From Pseudalgibacter alginicilyticus (GTDB taxonomy: Bacteria > Bacteroidota > Bacteroidia > Flavobacteriales > Flavobacteriaceae), in assembly GCF_001310225.1 (NCBI RefSeq), contig NZ_CP012898.1, forward strand, positions 2,852,001 to 2,916,000: a stretch of 64,000 nt of DNA, written 5' to 3'. The notes under the pieces are model-generated. The model did not search any database. It worked only from the letters and a program-made list of their open reading frames with translations, and was not told where the DNA came from. Of the stretch, positions 34,422 through 44,269 are shown one piece after another; within the stretch, counting starts at the first letter, position 1; the number at the start of each line of letters is the position of its first letter. The translations under genes were made by a program, and so were the position numbers.

Positions 34422-37268
34422 ATGAAAAAAAATTATTTACTGTTATGTTTCATTGTGCTAATATCGTTTATTGGATATGCACAAAATGGAAATATTAGAG
34501 GTGTTATTACTGATAAAAATGGAATTGCTGTTCCAGGTGCTACCATCTTAATAGAAGAATTAAAAAAAGGCGCTATTTCAGATTTTAATGGAAATTTCAC
34601 TATGGTAAATATTCCAGAAGGGACTTATCATCTTTTAATTCAATATTTAGGTTATTCAGAGTTTAAGCAAGAAGCTGTGATAACAGCTTCTAAAACAACA
34701 ACTTTAAATGTTACACTTGATTCAAAAAACACAGAATTAGAGGAGGTAGAAATTACAGGCTATACCTTAGGAGGACAATCTAGAGCATTAAATATTCAAA
34801 AAAACAAACCAAATATTACAAACATTGTTTCAACCGATCAGATTGGTAAATTTCCCGATGCTAATATTGGAGATGCTGTAAAGCGTATTCCAGGTATAAC
34901 TATGCAAATTGACCAAGGAGAAGCACGTGATGTTATTGTAAGAGGCTTATCACCACAACTAAATTCTGTAACTTTAAATGGTAGTAGGATTCCTTCTGCA
35001 GAAGGTGATAATAGAAATATTCAAATGGATTTGATTCCATCAGATATGATTCAAACTATTGAAGTTAATAAGGCTGTAACGCCCGATATGGATGCAGATG
35101 CGTTGGGTGGTTCAATAAACTTAATTACCAGAACGTCACCTCAAGGGTTCAGACTTTCTGTTTCAGGAGGTTCGGGTATAAATGTAGTAACTAATAATAA
35201 AGTATTTAATGGCTCTATTTTAATAGGAGATCGATCAAATAACGATAAGTTTGGATGGATGCTATCAACATCTATCAATGATAATGATTTGAGATCGGAT
35301 AATGTTGAAGCAGAATGGACGGATGAGTTTGAATATAATGCATTTAATGATGAAGATAATTTAGAAGAAGTTGATGTGAATCCGTATGCTAACGTATTTG
35401 AAATTAGACAATATCTCGTACAGCGAATTCGTCGTAGCTTCTCAGCAAATTTTGATTATAAATTAAATGAAAATAATAATATTTACTTCAAGTCAATTTA
35501 CAACTGGAGAGACGATCGTGAAAACAGATTAGCCTTTACGCAAGAAGTTTTAGACGGCGAAGACATTGAACCAGGCGACTTTTCAGTTGATGCTAATGGT
35601 AACTTGACATCGTTTCCTGTGGAAGCAGTAAGACAATCAAAAGCAGGTATTAATAATAATAGAAATAAAAACACACGTTTGGAAGATCAGCGTATGTTTA
35701 ATTTTAGTTTAGGAGGCGAGCATTTAGCGAATAAATTAGAAATAGATTGGATGGCATCCTTGTCAAAAGCTTCAGAGGAGCGTTTAAATGAGCGTTATTT
35801 AGAATATGAAAGCGAATATGGTGTAACTTTCAATAACAACTTAGATAAGCCGTTGTATACACCACAAGATGCTAACGATGCACTTTATAATGATTTTGAA
35901 TTTGGTGAATTATCAGAGGAAAATCAATATACTGAAGAAAAAGATTTTAACTTTTTTGCCAATTTTAAATTACCTCTAAATATGTTTCAACAAGAAGATG
36001 GATTTTTAAAATTTGGTGTACGTGCTAGATTAAAAAACAAGTATAGAGATAATGATTTTACAGAATTTAGTCCTGAAACATCAGATTTAGATGTATTGGG
36101 AGATGTTTCAACACGTAATTATACAGAAAAAGATTTTTTAGCAGGAAGCCAGTATGTAACAGGGTCATTTGCGACGCCTGAATTTATAGGTAATTTAAAA
36201 CTAAATGATGCCGCACAATTTGAAGCAGAAAATCTTCTAGAGGAATATTTAACGGCTAATTTTGATGTGGATGAAAATGTATATGCAGGGTATGCCATGA
36301 CCAATCAAAAACTATCTGACAAGTTAAGTATGTTGGTTGGTTTGAGATTGGAGCACACAAAAATTTCAAGTTTAGGTAATGAGGTGATTTTTGATGAGGA
36401 TGGTGATTATGCAGGAACAAATGAGTTGAAAGATGAAAACAACTATACTAATATTTTACCTGGATTACATTTAAAATATGACTTGTCAGACAAAACGGTT
36501 TTGCGTTTTGCTTGGACCAATACTTTGGCAAGACCAAATTATGAAGATTTAGTTGCTTACAGAGAAACAAATAACGAAGACGAAGAAATTTTTATAGGAA
36601 ATTCAGAATTAAACCCGACTACATCAATGAATTTTGATGTCATGGCAGAGCATTATTTTAAGTCTGTTGGTATTCTTTCGGGAGGTTTGTTTTATAAAGA
36701 TATTCAAGATTTTATTTATACAAGTCAGTCTGAAGACACGAATGGTTATGAAGTATATCAACCATTAAATGGTGATGGTGCTACTGTATTTGGGGCAGAA
36801 ATGTCATTACAACGTCAGTTGGATTTTCTTCCAGGTTTTGCAAAAAACTTGAGTGTTTACTTAAATTATACATATTTAACTTCTAGCGCAAAAGGCATTA
36901 AAAATGAAGATGGCGAAGAGCGTAGTGATTTGGATTTACCGCAAACGGCTCCAAACATGTTTAATGCATCCTTAGGATATGCAGATAAAAAAATGAGCTT
37001 TCGTTTATCGGCAAATTATTCAGATGCTTATATTGATGAAATTGGAGGCCGTGCTTTTGAAGATAGATATTATGACGACCAATTCTTTTTAGATTTTAAT
37101 GCTAATGTATTAATAAATAGTAACTTAAGTTTGTATGCAGGTGTGAATAACTTAACAAATCAGCCGTTACGTTATTTCCAAGGAACAAAAGCAAGAACTA
37201 TGCAAATGGAATATTACGGACAACGGGTTACAGTTGGTTTAAAATATGATTTATTTAAGAAAAATTAA
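34422..37268 (+). CDS. TonB-dependent receptor paired with phytase
   Basis: 948 aa outer-membrane transporter. Signal peptide (about 1-20), CarboxypepD_reg-like domain (about 24-110, NIRGVITDKNGIAVPGATILIEE), plug domain (about 130-245) and a 22-strand-type barrel to a C-terminal YDLFKKN. No SusD-like partner follows. Its stop is 10 nt from the phytase ATG, so they are one operon; uptake of an inositol phosphate or the phosphate-rich product is the simplest reading, but the ligand is inferred from context only. Confidence 0.88.
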   Translation: MKKNYLLLCFIVLISFIGYAQNGNIRGVITDKNGIAVPGATILIEELKKGAISDFNGNFTMVNIPEGTYHLLIQYLGYSEFKQEAVITASKTTTLNVTLDSKNTELEEVEITGYTLGGQSRALNIQKNKPNITNIVSTDQIGKFPDANIGDAVKRIPGITMQIDQGEARDVIVRGLSPQLNSVTLNGSRIPSAEGDNRNIQMDLIPSDMIQTIEVNKAVTPDMDADALGGSINLITRTSPQGFRLSVSGGSGINVVTNNKVFNGSILIGDRSNNDKFGWMLSTSINDNDLRSDNVEAEWTDEFEYNAFNDEDNLEEVDVNPYANVFEIRQYLVQRIRRSFSANFDYKLNENNNIYFKSIYNWRDDRENRLAFTQEVLDGEDIEPGDFSVDANGNLTSFPVEAVRQSKAGINNNRNKNTRLEDQRMFNFSLGGEHLANKLEIDWMASLSKASEERLNERYLEYESEYGVTFNNNLDKPLYTPQDANDALYNDFEFGELSEENQYTEEKDFNFFANFKLPLNMFQQEDGFLKFGVRARLKNKYRDNDFTEFSPETSDLDVLGDVSTRNYTEKDFLAGSQYVTGSFATPEFIGNLKLNDAAQFEAENLLEEYLTANFDVDENVYAGYAMTNQKLSDKLSMLVGLRLEHTKISSLGNEVIFDEDGDYAGTNELKDENNYTNILPGLHLKYDLSDKTVLRFAWTNTLARPNYEDLVAYRETNNEDEEIFIGNSELNPTTSMNFDVMAEHYFKSVGILSGGLFYKDIQDFIYTSQSEDTNGYEVYQPLNGDGATVFGAEMSLQRQLDFLPGFAKNLSVYLNYTYLTSSAKGIKNEDGEERSDLDLPQTAPNMFNASLGYADKKMSFRLSANYSDAYIDEIGGRAFEDRYYDDQFFLDFNANVLINSNLSLYAGVNNLTNQPLRYFQGTKARTMQMEYYGQRVTVGLKYDLFKKN

Positions 37269-37278
37269 AAAAATAGAA

Positions 37279-38301
37279 ATGAGAAATTTGAAAATAAATA
37301 TTGTATTTGGTTTAACAGTTTTGTTATTGGGTTGTGTGGCTAAATTACCAGAAATAGTAGCTAATGTTGTCACAGAAAAAACGCCGCATGATACTGACGA
37401 CCCAGCTATTTGGATAAATAATAACAACCCAGATGAAAGTATTGTTTTTGGTACTGATAAAGACGAAGTTAACGGAGGTGTGTATGCTTTTAATTTAGAT
37501 GGAAAAATCATTAGAGAAAAAAGTATTACTAATATTAGTTATCCAAACAATGTAGATATAGAGTATGGTTTCAAATTAACCGATTCTACTTCAACAGATA
37601 TTATGGTATTTTCAGAAAGAGAAAAACATCAAATACGTTTGTTTTCAGTACCAGATATGACACCTTTGGATAATGGGGGATTTAAAGTTTTTGAAGAAGA
37701 AACCAATATTGAAATGAAGCGCCCCATGGGTGTATCATTTTATAAAAATCCAGAGACAGGAAAAATATCGGTTTTTGTAAGCAGAAAAAATGGTCCAACT
37801 GAGGGATATTTACATCAATACGAATTGGTTTCAGATTCGCTTGGAATAAAAGCCAATTTACTTAGAAAAGTTGGCACGTTTAGTGGACAAAAAGAAATTG
37901 AAGCTATTGCGGTTGATGATGAATCTGGATTTGTTTATTATTCAGATGAAGGCTTTGGTATTAGAAAATACCATGCTAATCCAGAAAAAGGTGATACGGA
38001 AATAGCCTTTATTGGGAATGAACATTTTAAAGACGATATTGAAGGCATTGCTATAGCTAAATATGACGATAAAGGATTTTTAATTGTATCGAATCAACAA
38101 GCGCACACCTTTAATATTTTCAGTTTGGAAACCAATGCATTTATAAAAGAACTTAATTTAGGAACTATTGAAACCGATGGATGCGATGTTACCACTGTTC
38201 CATTAGGGAATAAATTTCCAAACGGGTTGTTTGTAAGTATGAATGATGAAATGGATTTCTTTTTTCATGATTTAGCAAAGCTAAACTTGGAAGAGAAATA
38301 A
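37279..38301 (+). CDS. Beta-propeller phytase, lipoprotein
   Basis: 340 aa 3-phytase-type beta-propeller (BPP), which releases phosphate from phytate with calcium. N-terminal lipobox LLLGC (C19); conserved DDPAIWINNNNPDES, FGTDK and YPNNVDIEYGF of the active side; ETDGCDVT near the C-terminus. The ATG at 37279 is preferred because the lipoprotein signal begins there (the frame is open from 37246). Lipidation would fix it to the outer membrane next to its receptor. Followed by a terminator. Confidence 0.9.
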   Translation: MRNLKINIVFGLTVLLLGCVAKLPEIVANVVTEKTPHDTDDPAIWINNNNPDESIVFGTDKDEVNGGVYAFNLDGKIIREKSITNISYPNNVDIEYGFKLTDSTSTDIMVFSEREKHQIRLFSVPDMTPLDNGGFKVFEEETNIEMKRPMGVSFYKNPETGKISVFVSRKNGPTEGYLHQYELVSDSLGIKANLLRKVGTFSGQKEIEAIAVDDESGFVYYSDEGFGIRKYHANPEKGDTEIAFIGNEHFKDDIEGIAIAKYDDKGFLIVSNQQAHTFNIFSLETNAFIKELNLGTIETDGCDVTTVPLGNKFPNGLFVSMNDEMDFFFHDLAKLNLEEK

Positions 38302-38323
38302 GGTAAACGTATATTTTAAATAG

Positions 38324-38353
38324 AACCTTCTCATAAATGGGAAGGTTTTTTTA
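38324..38353 (+). terminator. Terminator of the phytase operon
   Basis: AACCTTC (38324-38330)/GAAGGTT (38341-38347) stem with a 10-nt loop and T7, 23 nt after the phytase stop. Confidence 0.88.
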
Positions 38354-38414
38354 TTGATATTGTTAGAATATTTTATTAAATTAGGCTATTGTATTTGCAA
38401 TCATCTAAAAATTA

Positions 38415-38696
38415 ATGATTATGGAAGTACCATTTAGATCGGAAATCAGGAATTCCCCTTCAACACCAACAATCAAAATATATTTGAGTGATGAGTCTTT
38501 AGATGCTAAAATCAAAACGCATTTAGAACATTTTGAAGAAATAGAATCTATAGAAATAACTGAAAGTGTTGAGCGTAATCGCGCCAACGAAAATATTACA
38601 GTTTTTTTAAAGGACAATGTAGATATTAATAAGATGAAAGCTTCAATAGATTCTAGTTTATGGTGGTATTTTGAAGAGGATTTAGTGGATGAATAA
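38415..38696 (+). CDS. Hypothetical protein, 93 aa
   Basis: Small soluble acidic protein beginning MIMEVPFRSEIR, with a predicted beta-alpha-beta-beta-alpha order (TIKIYLSDESLDAKIKTHLEHF; EIESIEITES; ENITVFLKDN; INKMKASIDSSLWWY). That order could be a ferredoxin-like fold. No signal peptide or metal motif. A longer open frame on the opposite strand (38405-38725) has no supporting features, so this strand is preferred. Function unknown; it stands alone. Confidence 0.6.
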   Translation: MIMEVPFRSEIRNSPSTPTIKIYLSDESLDAKIKTHLEHFEEIESIEITESVERNRANENITVFLKDNVDINKMKASIDSSLWWYFEEDLVDE

Positions 38697-38897
38697 TTTT
38701 GTTTAATCAAATAACAATACAACATAATCAGTGCTTCGTACCTTTTATATTTGCTGTTTATTAATCTTAAAAAGCATAGCTAGGTTCAATTTTAAAATAA
38801 TATTTTAATTGTGTTTTGTGTTGCGGTTTATTTTAAGAATTTAATAATCTTGGTTGAGTTTGGTTTTTTTGCAGCTTTAGTAAAGGCTCAAAATAAA

Positions 38898-38927
38898 AAA
38901 TCCCAAACATAAGTTGCTTGGGATTTA
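38898..38927 (-). terminator. Terminator of ahcY
   Basis: AAATCCCAA (38898-38906) and TTGGGATTT (38919-38927) form a perfect 9-bp stem. On the minus strand TTTTTTATTTT follows. The rest of the 296-nt gap between the 93-aa gene and ahcY holds nothing I can support. Confidence 0.85.
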
Positions 38928-38992
38928 GTGTATTTAAGTGTTTTTGAAAGGGGTTGTTACTGTTAACCCCTCGCACAAGACAATAAGTTAAG

Positions 38993-40309
38993 TTAGTACC
39001 TGTAATACTCTGGTTTAAACGGTCCTTCAACTTCTACACCAATATAATCTGCTTGATCTTTACGGAGTTCTGTTAATTCAACACCAATTTTGGCTAAGTG
39101 TAATTTTGCAACTTTTTCATCTAAATGTTTAGGTAGCATGTATACATCATTTTTGTAAGCTTCATTATTGGTCCATAATTCAATTTGAGCCAAAGTTTGG
39201 TTGGTGAACGAGTTACTCATTACAAAACTTGGATGACCAGTAGCACAACCTAAGTTTACTAAACGACCTTCAGCAAGAATGATAATATCTTTTCCGTTTA
39301 CGGTATATTTATCAACCTGTGGTTTAATAGTATTTTTAGTATGCCCGTGGTTTTTATTTAACCAAGCCATATCAATTTCATTATCAAAATGCCCAATGTT
39401 ACAAACTATAGCTTTGTCTTTTAGAGCTTCAAAATGCTTGCCTTGAACAATATCTTTATTTCCTGTAGTGGTAATAACGATATCAGCATTTGGAGCAACG
39501 GTTTCTAATTTTTTAACTTCAAAACCATCCATAGCAGCTTGTAATGCACAAATTGGGTCAATTTCGGTAATGGTAACAATACTACCAGCACCTTTAAAAG
39601 AGGCTGCGGTACCTTTACCAACATCGCCATAACCACAAACCACGACGCGTTTTCCAGCAAGCATGATATCGGTTGCCCGACGAATAGCATCTACAGCAGA
39701 TTCTTTACAACCGTATTTATTATCAAATTTTGATTTTGTTACTGAATCGTTAACATTGATTGCAGGCATTGGTAGTGTGCCGTTTTTTACACGCTCATAA
39801 AGTCTGTGAACACCTGTAGTAGTTTCTTCACTTAATCCTTTTATGCCTCCAACTAATTCTGGATAGCGGTCTAAAACCATATTAGTTAAATCGCCTCCAT
39901 CATCAAGTATCATATTTAATGGCTTTCTGTCTTCACCAAAAAATAAGGTTTGTTCAATGCACCAATCAAATTCTTCTTCAGTCATGTCTTTCCAAGCATA
40001 TACTGCAGTTCCGGCAGCGGCAATTGCCGCAGCGGCTTGGTCTTGTGTAGAAAAAATGTTGCAAGAACTCCAAGTAACTTCGGCACCTAAAGCTTGTAAA
40101 GTTTCAATTAAAACCGCTGTTTGGATGGTCATGTGTAAACAACCAGCAATACGCGCGCCTTTTAGTGGTTTTGAGTTTCCGTATTCTTCTCGTAAACTCA
40201 TTAAACCAGGCATTTCAGCTTCAGCTAATTCTATTTCTTTGCGTCCCCAATCGGCAAGTGTAATGTCTTTTACTTTGCTTGCTACGTAAGGAATTGTTTT
40301 TGTACTCAT
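38993..40309 (-). CDS. ahcY: Adenosylhomocysteinase
   Basis: 438 aa NAD-dependent S-adenosylhomocysteine hydrolase, recycling the product of methyltransferases. Motifs: HMTIQTAVL and [12 protein letters not shown] near the N-terminus, NAD-binding GYGDVGKG at 226-233, [11 protein letters not shown], and the C-terminal DQADYIGV...KPEYYRY that closes the neighbouring active site. Length is normal. A -7 match TATCTTTG lies at 40416-40409 on the minus strand. Single gene. Confidence 0.97.
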   Translation of the reverse strand: MSTKTIPYVASKVKDITLADWGRKEIELAEAEMPGLMSLREEYGNSKPLKGARIAGCLHMTIQTAVLIETLQALGAEVTWSSCNIFSTQDQAAAAIAAAGTAVYAWKDMTEEEFDWCIEQTLFFGEDRKPLNMILDDGGDLTNMVLDRYPELVGGIKGLSEETTTGVHRLYERVKNGTLPMPAINVNDSVTKSKFDNKYGCKESAVDAIRRATDIMLAGKRVVVCGYGDVGKGTAASFKGAGSIVTITEIDPICALQAAMDGFEVKKLETVAPNADIVITTTGNKDIVQGKHFEALKDKAIVCNIGHFDNEIDMAWLNKNHGHTKNTIKPQVDKYTVNGKDIIILAEGRLVNLGCATGHPSFVMSNSFTNQTLAQIELWTNNEAYKNDVYMLPKHLDEKVAKLHLAKIGVELTELRKDQADYIGVEVEGPFKPEYYRY

Positions 40310-40439
40310 AGTAATTTTCTTTTGTTTTAATACCTAAACTTCATTGTTAATAGCGCTTAAAATACTTAAATTCGCTTATTAAAAAAGTGCATTTAGCTTT
40401 AGGCGATGCAAAGATAATCAATAACTTTTAGAATACTAA

Positions 40440-41066
40440 ATGCCACTTTATAAAACCATTACACCAAATTCACAAACTACTGTTAAAATCTGGAAGATTA
40501 CAGAATCTTATAATGAATTATTTCAATCTGTAAACTTGAAACCTAAAAGTTTGGAACGCGTTTTAAACATGAAAAGCGAGATGCATCAACGTGGTTTTTT
40601 AAGTGTTAGAATGCTTTTAGCCGAATTTGGATATAATGATGTTGATTTGCATTATGATAAAAATGGTAAGCCCTATTTAAAAGATGGTAAACAAATATCT
40701 ATAACACATTCTTTTAATTTTTCAGCTGTAATTATAAGTGATAGCATTGTTGGAGTTGATATTGAAAAACAGCGTGATAAAATTAATATTATAGCCCATA
40801 AATTTGTTGATTATGAGTTTGATTATTTAATTGAAAACGATACAAATTATATAAAAAAGTTAACGGTTATTTGGTGTATTAAAGAGTCTTTATACAAATT
40901 ATTTGCAACCCCTGGATTGAGTTTTAAACAGCATTGTTTGGTTATTCCATTTTCTGAAGAAGACAGTGAAACGGTTTCATGGATTGATTATCATGAAAAA
41001 AAACATTGTTATATCAGTCACTTTTTAGAGTTTGAAGGGTTTACTTGTGCATATGTTATAGCCTAA
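40440..41066 (+). CDS. 4'-phosphopantetheinyl transferase superfamily protein
   Basis: 208 aa Sfp-type enzyme that loads the phosphopantetheine arm of CoA onto acyl or peptidyl carrier proteins. Metal-binding D107 and E109 in VGVDIEK and the downstream W145-CIKES motif with K148 and E149. The AcpS-type short form is ruled out by length. The next gene starts with no spacer (TAA then ATG), so the two are coupled. The carrier protein served is unknown. Confidence 0.88.
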   Translation: MPLYKTITPNSQTTVKIWKITESYNELFQSVNLKPKSLERVLNMKSEMHQRGFLSVRMLLAEFGYNDVDLHYDKNGKPYLKDGKQISITHSFNFSAVIISDSIVGVDIEKQRDKINIIAHKFVDYEFDYLIENDTNYIKKLTVIWCIKESLYKLFATPGLSFKQHCLVIPFSEEDSETVSWIDYHEKKHCYISHFLEFEGFTCAYVIA

Positions 41067-41786
41067 ATGAATACGGTTTATAAAAACATACAAGAAGCCA
41101 TCAGCAATGGTGATAAACTATTTGCAGTTTTAATAGATCCAGATAAGTTTTCTGTTGGAAATACAAGTCATTTTATTGAAAAAGTAAATACTTCTATGGC
41201 TACCCATATTTTTGTAGGAGGTAGTACCGTAGCTGAAAATCAAACAGATATTTTGGTTTCAGAAATTAAAAAATATACTAAACTTCCTATTGTTTTATTC
41301 CCAGGAGATGTTAGTCAAATTACAAACAAAGCAGATGCTATTTTGTTTCTATCTTTAATTTCGGGAAGAAACCCAGAATATTTAATAGGAAAACATGTCA
41401 AGGCAGTTTCTAAATTAAACAACAGCCAATTAGAAGTTATTTCCACAGGTTATATTTTAATTGAAAGTGGTAAAGAAACAGCAGTTGAAAAAGTGACACG
41501 TACTAAGCCTTTGTTAAAAAATAAGGTTCAGAATATAGTTGATACTGCAAAAGCAGGAGAACTGTTAGGGATGAAATTAATTTATTTAGAAGCCGGTAGC
41601 GGAGCTAAAAACCCCATACCAGATAGTATTATTTCTGAAGTTAAAAAAGTGTTGCACATTCCATTGATTGTAGGTGGAGGTATTAGGAGTAAAATAGAAT
41701 TAGATAAGGCTTTTGAAGCAGGGGCAGATTTGGTGGTTATTGGTACAGCTTTTGAGGAAGATGAATCGTTTTTAAGGCTTTGTTAA
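41067..41786 (+). CDS. PcrB/GGGP synthase family prenyltransferase
   Basis: 239 aa TIM-barrel enzyme of the geranylgeranylglyceryl/heptaprenylglyceryl phosphate synthase family. Substrate motifs: FAVLIDPDKF at the N-terminus, FVGGSTV, YLEAGSGAKNPIP, and phosphate-binding PLIVGGGIRS with VVIGTAFEED. Family members join sn-glycerol-1-phosphate to a prenyl chain, an archaeal-type ether-lipid step; Bacteroidetes members are known, and the prenyl length cannot be read here. Co-transcribed with the upstream transferase. Confidence 0.88.
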   Translation: MNTVYKNIQEAISNGDKLFAVLIDPDKFSVGNTSHFIEKVNTSMATHIFVGGSTVAENQTDILVSEIKKYTKLPIVLFPGDVSQITNKADAILFLSLISGRNPEYLIGKHVKAVSKLNNSQLEVISTGYILIESGKETAVEKVTRTKPLLKNKVQNIVDTAKAGELLGMKLIYLEAGSGAKNPIPDSIISEVKKVLHIPLIVGGGIRSKIELDKAFEAGADLVVIGTAFEEDESFLRLC

Positions 41787-41959
41787 AAAAAATATGACTT
41801 TGGAGATACTTGCTATTTATTTTTTTAACTTATATTGACACGTTTTGTGAAGCAGATGGTATATAAGAGTTTCTAAATAAACGAGGTAACATGTTTTAGA
41901 TTTTGAAAAGAATCTAATCAATCAAAATAACTTTGTGAAAAATTAAAAAAAAGAAAATA

Positions 41960-43510
41960 ATGTTTTCAGATAAAGATATTCAACAAATAACAAATAAAGG
42001 AATTACTGTTGATCAGGTTAATGCTCAAGTATTACGTTTAAAAAATGGCATGTCTTATTCTAATTTAATTGCAGCAGCAACAATAGGAAAAGGAATTGAG
42101 AGCTATGATGAAAACGATATTGAAAATTTTATAAAATTGTATGAAGATAGAAATGAAAAGCTGTCTATCATAAAATTTGTGCCAGCCTCAGGAGCTGCAA
42201 CAAGAATGTTTAAGTTTTTGTTTCAGTTTATTAAAAATTATAACCCGTTAAAAGAAAGTATTGAGAGTTATTCTGAAAGAAAAAGTGACGAATTAATAAA
42301 AACATTTGTGGCCAATTTAGAAAATTTCCCGTTTTACAACGAGGTTATTTTAAAAGTAAAACAAATTCACCCAAATTATGATACATTCACTGAAGGCGAA
42401 AAACATTTGCAATTTGTAAAAGCAATGCTGGATACTAATGGTCTTAATTATAGTTTTTTGCCAAAAGGCTTGTTGCCTTTTCATAAATACGGAAATACTG
42501 CTATCACTGCTTTTCAGGAGCACTTATTTGAGTCTAGTTTATATGGGACTTCAAATGGTATAGCACATTTACATTTTACGGTTTCTGAAGCTCATCATGA
42601 TTATTTTATAAACGAGTTTAACAAAATAAAAAATGATTTAGAACAAAAAACGAATACAACTTTTAAAGTATCTTTTTCTTTTCAAAAAGAAGCTACTGAA
42701 ACAGTCGCATTAACTAAGGAAGGACGTGTTTTTAGAAATGAAGATGATTCCATTTTATTTAGACCAGCAGGACATGGTGCTTTGTTAGAAAATTTAAATG
42801 ATTTGGACGGTGATATAATTTTTATAAAAAACATTGATAATATTGTAGTTTCAGAGAAAAATATTGCTGTTTCAAATTATAAAAAGTTATTAGCAGGTAT
42901 ATTATTGGAAGCACAAGAAAAGGCTTTCTCTTATCTACATAAATTGGATAAACCTAACTTATCAGAAACAGATTTTAATATTATAGCCTTATTTTTAAGA
43001 TATAGACTTAATGTACCTATTAATCCAGATTTTGAAGATTACTCATTAGAGGAAAAATCAATTTATTTGAAAGATAAGTTAAACCGTCCTATTCGTGTTT
43101 GCGGCATGGTTAAAAATGAAGGAGAACCTGGGGGAGGACCATTTTGGGTTAAGGATAATAAAGGTAAAATATCATTGCAAATTGTAGAGTTTGCACAAAT
43201 AAATTTTGGAAAAAAAGGACAACAATCTTTAGTGTATAAAGCGACACATTTTAATCCAACAGATTTGGTGTGTGGGGTTAAGAATTATAAAGGAGAAAAG
43301 TTTGATTTAAAGAAGTTTGTAGATCCTGAAGCAGCATTTATAACTATGAAAACCCAGAATGGGGTTGATATAAAAGCATTAGAACTTCCAGGTTTATGGA
43401 ATGGTAGCATGGCACATTGGAATTCTATTTTTGTTGAAGTACCATTGGAAACTTTTAATCCTGTAAAAACAGTAAATGACTTACTAAAACCTGCACATCA
43501 AGTATTATGA
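41960..43510 (+). CDS. DUF4301 family protein
   Basis: 516 aa cytosolic protein. I recognise DUF4301 from IKFVPASGAATRMFK, GLLPFHKYG, HFTVSEAHHDYF, FRPAGHGALLENL and VCGMVKNEGEPGGGPFWV. The G-A-A-T-R-M string and layout recall a nucleotidyltransferase fold, but I cannot assign a reaction. Its stop overlaps the ATG of the ArfB-like gene (ATGA at 43507-43510), a translational coupling that ties it to ribosome rescue. Function unknown. Confidence 0.83.
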   Translation: MFSDKDIQQITNKGITVDQVNAQVLRLKNGMSYSNLIAAATIGKGIESYDENDIENFIKLYEDRNEKLSIIKFVPASGAATRMFKFLFQFIKNYNPLKESIESYSERKSDELIKTFVANLENFPFYNEVILKVKQIHPNYDTFTEGEKHLQFVKAMLDTNGLNYSFLPKGLLPFHKYGNTAITAFQEHLFESSLYGTSNGIAHLHFTVSEAHHDYFINEFNKIKNDLEQKTNTTFKVSFSFQKEATETVALTKEGRVFRNEDDSILFRPAGHGALLENLNDLDGDIIFIKNIDNIVVSEKNIAVSNYKKLLAGILLEAQEKAFSYLHKLDKPNLSETDFNIIALFLRYRLNVPINPDFEDYSLEEKSIYLKDKLNRPIRVCGMVKNEGEPGGGPFWVKDNKGKISLQIVEFAQINFGKKGQQSLVYKATHFNPTDLVCGVKNYKGEKFDLKKFVDPEAAFITMKTQNGVDIKALELPGLWNGSMAHWNSIFVEVPLETFNPVKTVNDLLKPAHQVL

Positions 43511-43914
43511 TTGATGAAGAGGCTTTATTGCAAGAATTATCATTTAGAGCTATACGAAGCTCAGGAAGTGGTGGGCAACATGTAAATAAAGTGTCTTCAA
43601 AAATAGAACTTACTTTTAATTTATCAGAATCTATAGTATTTGATGATGAACAAAAAAACAGACTTGAAAATAAATTACAACATAGGTTAACTAAAGGTAA
43701 TTTACTCATTTTACAATGTGATGAAAGCAGAAGCCAACATAAAAATAAGACCTTAGTTATAAAACGGTTTTTAGAGTTGATAAGTACATCTTTAGTTATT
43801 CCAAAAAAACGAATTCCTACTAAAATTCCAAAATCTGTTATTAGAAAACGCTTAAAAAATAAACGGCAAGTGTCTGATAAAAAAGCAAATAGAAAAAAAC
43901 CAGACGTCGATTAG
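43507..43914 (+). CDS. arfB: ArfB/YaeJ-like ribosome rescue peptidyl-tRNA hydrolase
   Basis: 135 aa release-factor-like protein. GGQ motif at residues 22-24 in RSSGSGGQHVNKVSSK, then a basic C-terminus (KKRIPTKIPKSVIRKRLKNK) that would enter the mRNA channel. It lacks codon-recognition domains, so it matches ArfB/ICT1 rather than RF1/RF2. Overlaps DUF4301 by 4 nt. Symbol given by homology type. Confidence 0.88.
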   Translation: MIDEEALLQELSFRAIRSSGSGGQHVNKVSSKIELTFNLSESIVFDDEQKNRLENKLQHRLTKGNLLILQCDESRSQHKNKTLVIKRFLELISTSLVIPKKRIPTKIPKSVIRKRLKNKRQVSDKKANRKKPDVD

Positions 43915-43919
43915 AAAAT

Positions 43920-43944
43920 AATTGACAATTCATAATTGACAATT
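43920..43944. repeat. AATTGNCAATT palindromes, copies 2 and 3
   Basis: AATTGACAATT at 43920-43930 and again at 43934-43944, three bases apart. The second contains the promoter -33 TTG of the TPP-controlled receptor. Other copies are at 30411 and 58500. Confidence 0.45.
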
Positions 43945-43965
43945 GATAATTGCTTAGTACATTTG
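43936..43965 (+). promoter_or_regulatory. Promoter of the TPP-controlled receptor
   Basis: TTG (43936-43938), exactly 19 nt, TACATTTG (43958-43965) then CAG. The riboswitch begins a few bases after the predicted start of transcription. Confidence 0.82.
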
Positions 43966-43972
43966 CAGCGTT

Positions 43973-44054
43973 CTCAAAAAAGGGGTGCCTATTATTGGCT
44001 GAGATCATACCCATTGAACCTAGAACAGGTAATGCTGTTTAGGAAACGAGCATA
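43973..44054 (+). ncRNA. TPP riboswitch (THI element)
   Basis: Carries the invariant TPP-aptamer strings in order: GGGGTGCC, GGCTGAGAT, ATACCC, GAACCT, ACAGGTAATGCTG and a closing GGAAACGAG. Bounds are approximate because P1 was paired by eye. It sits between a consensus promoter and a TonB receptor gene with a hairpin right after it, so thiamine pyrophosphate should switch receptor expression off. Confidence 0.93.
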
Positions 44055-44057
44055 AAG

Positions 44058-44079
44058 AAAATGTCCAGTGGACATTTTT
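44058..44079 (+). terminator. Hairpin after the TPP aptamer, probable attenuator
   Basis: AAAATGTC (44058-44065)/GACATTTT (44071-44078) 8-bp stem, CAGTG loop, T5. It starts four bases behind the aptamer, as for an expression platform that ends transcription when TPP is bound. The following 190 nt up to the ATG at 44270 hold no ORF I can support. Confidence 0.65.
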
Positions 44080-44269
44080 AGCGAGTGCGATAAGGTCATC
44101 AATGTTGGTTTTTTACTTCTGAATCTGATGATGTTTTAATTAACCAAATGAAGATTCGAATTAAAATCAATGTTTTTCAATATCGAACAAGCTGAATGCT
44201 CAAAAAAATCATTTATTAACAATAAAGAATAATTACCTCTTTTTATTCGATTATAAATTCATAATCGAC

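Noticed and set aside
34422-37268. SusC/SusD-type polysaccharide utilisation locus
   Set aside because: No SusD-like gene or glycoside hydrolase follows any of the four receptors; their partners are a phytase, a riboswitch, iron genes and an esterase.
38405-38725. Longer open frame on the minus strand opposite the 93-aa gene
   Set aside because: No signal, motif or plausible start context. The plus-strand frame has a regular fold pattern and better amino-acid composition.
39505-40289. Open frames inside ahcY on both strands
   Set aside because: Shadows of a strongly conserved gene with no features of their own.
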